DNA from: Cyanobacteria bacterium UBA7694
Lineage (GTDB): Bacteria; Cyanobacteriota; Sericytochromatia; UBA7694
DNA length: 5,779 nucleotides
Direction: 5' to 3'
Assembly: GCA_002482705.1 (NCBI GenBank)
Contig: DLGM01000098.1
Coordinates: 5,717-11,495, forward strand
A program made the position numbers and the translations under genes. The notes below the pieces were generated by a model. That model saw only the letters and a program-made list of their open reading frames with translations, ran no database searches and had not been told where the DNA came from. Below, one piece after another: positions 5,416 through 5,779 of the stretch (position 1 is the stretch's first letter; the number at the start of each line of letters is the position of its first letter).

Positions 5416-5779
5416 TTAAAACTTTCCCTGCAGATACATGCCCACTGCAGTACCTGCGCCCTCTTGATTGGCTTGGGGTTGAATGGGTTGTGAAATATTG
5501 ACGCCCAAGACTGTGTTTTGTCCGCCTGCCAGTTCGGCTCCAATACGCAGGGACTGGGGTTGATGCTCACTGCCCGGATGTTGGTAGCTGACGGCAACCG
5601 TCAGGCCCTGTGCTGGAGTCAGAGCCACGCCTGCACCAATACGCGGGTGCTCGCCCAAGGTTTCGACCTGAACGCGCGAAGATACGCCCCCGGTTTTGAC
5701 TTCAACCCCGGCATAGAGCCCCGCACTGGCGGCAGCGGGCAGTTGGGTAACCGCTTTGCCCTCCAATTGCTGAGTATCA
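5416..5779 (-). CDS. C-terminal part of a probable outer-membrane beta-barrel protein (5' end outside window)
   Basis: The frame is open to the window edge and gives 120 residues up to a tandem stop (TAATAA). The text alternates polar and hydrophobic residues in short strands split by Gly-, Pro- and Asn-rich turns, for example SAGLYAGVEVKTG, HPRIGAGVALTPAQG, LTVAVSYQHPG, QSLRIGAELAGG and NTVLGVNISQP. The last strand ends MYLQGKF, with the C-terminal Phe that outer-membrane barrel proteins use for insertion by the BAM machinery. This supports an outer membrane and hence a two-membrane cell. No sequence family was recognised, and the role (porin, adhesin or structural barrel) cannot be told from this end. 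The gene lies 71 bases upstream of the hydroxylase gene on the same strand with no visible terminator between them. A TTG at 5766 is not accepted as a start because barrel strands need more N-terminal sequence and no signal peptide is present. Confidence 0.68.
   Translation of the reverse strand, partial: DTQQLEGKAVTQLPAAASAGLYAGVEVKTGGVSSRVQVETLGEHPRIGAGVALTPAQGLTVAVSYQHPGSEHQPQSLRIGAELAGGQNTVLGVNISQPIQPQANQEGAGTAVGMYLQGKF

Noticed and set aside
5367..5597. Open frame of 76 codons on the - strand overlapping the barrel gene
   Set aside because: It overlaps the better supported barrel frame out of phase and shows no protein-like pattern.
1..5779. tRNA, rRNA, riboswitch, CRISPR array, insertion sequence or attachment site
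   Set aside because: Coding density is high, the only gaps are 65, 128 and 71 bases, and these are accounted for by terminators and a promoter or show nothing. I saw no direct repeats or cloverleaf pattern.

Overview
The window looks like ordinary chromosome from a Gram-negative-type (two-membrane) bacterium with a GC content a little above 50 percent by eye. It holds six protein genes and no RNA genes, mobile elements or CRISPR. The fused left-handed beta-helix / phosphomannomutase-like protein has a degenerate active site that resembles the versions I know from cyanobacteria and related lineages. Together with the Tad-type pilus genes, this makes a member of the non-photosynthetic cyanobacterial sister group (Vampirovibrionia/Melainabacteria) a reasonable but unproven guess.

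Positions 1-3579 (+ strand) are one tightly packed block. The 3' part of a large sugar-nucleotide-type gene (its start lies outside the window) is followed with no spacing by tadB, which overlaps tadC by 4 bases. TadB and TadC are the inner-membrane platform proteins of a Tad/Flp (type IVc) pilus machine. The arrangement implies co-transcription and translational coupling of all three.

Positions 3580-3644 hold a strong symmetric hairpin with A and T tracts on either side. It is a bidirectional terminator that separates the + strand block from the - strand genes.

Positions 3645-5779 (- strand) hold three genes, read right to left. The first is the C-terminal end of a probable outer-membrane beta-barrel protein. 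The second is a fatty acid 2-hydroxylase-like membrane di-iron enzyme with all its histidine boxes. The third is a 289-residue protein of unknown function with an EF-hand-like Asp/Gly loop. A GC-rich hairpin terminates the hydroxylase transcript, and a perfect TATAAT box with an adjacent dyad suggests that the 289-residue protein has its own, possibly regulated, promoter.

Taken together, the window deals with the cell surface: pilus assembly, a sugar-related protein, lipid hydroxylation and an outer-membrane protein. The points most worth a second look are the apparent loss of every canonical catalytic motif in the phosphomannomutase-like domain, its tight linkage to tadBC, and the unrecognised 289-residue protein with its own promoter and dyad. 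I see no convincing case for a wholly new multi-gene system here.
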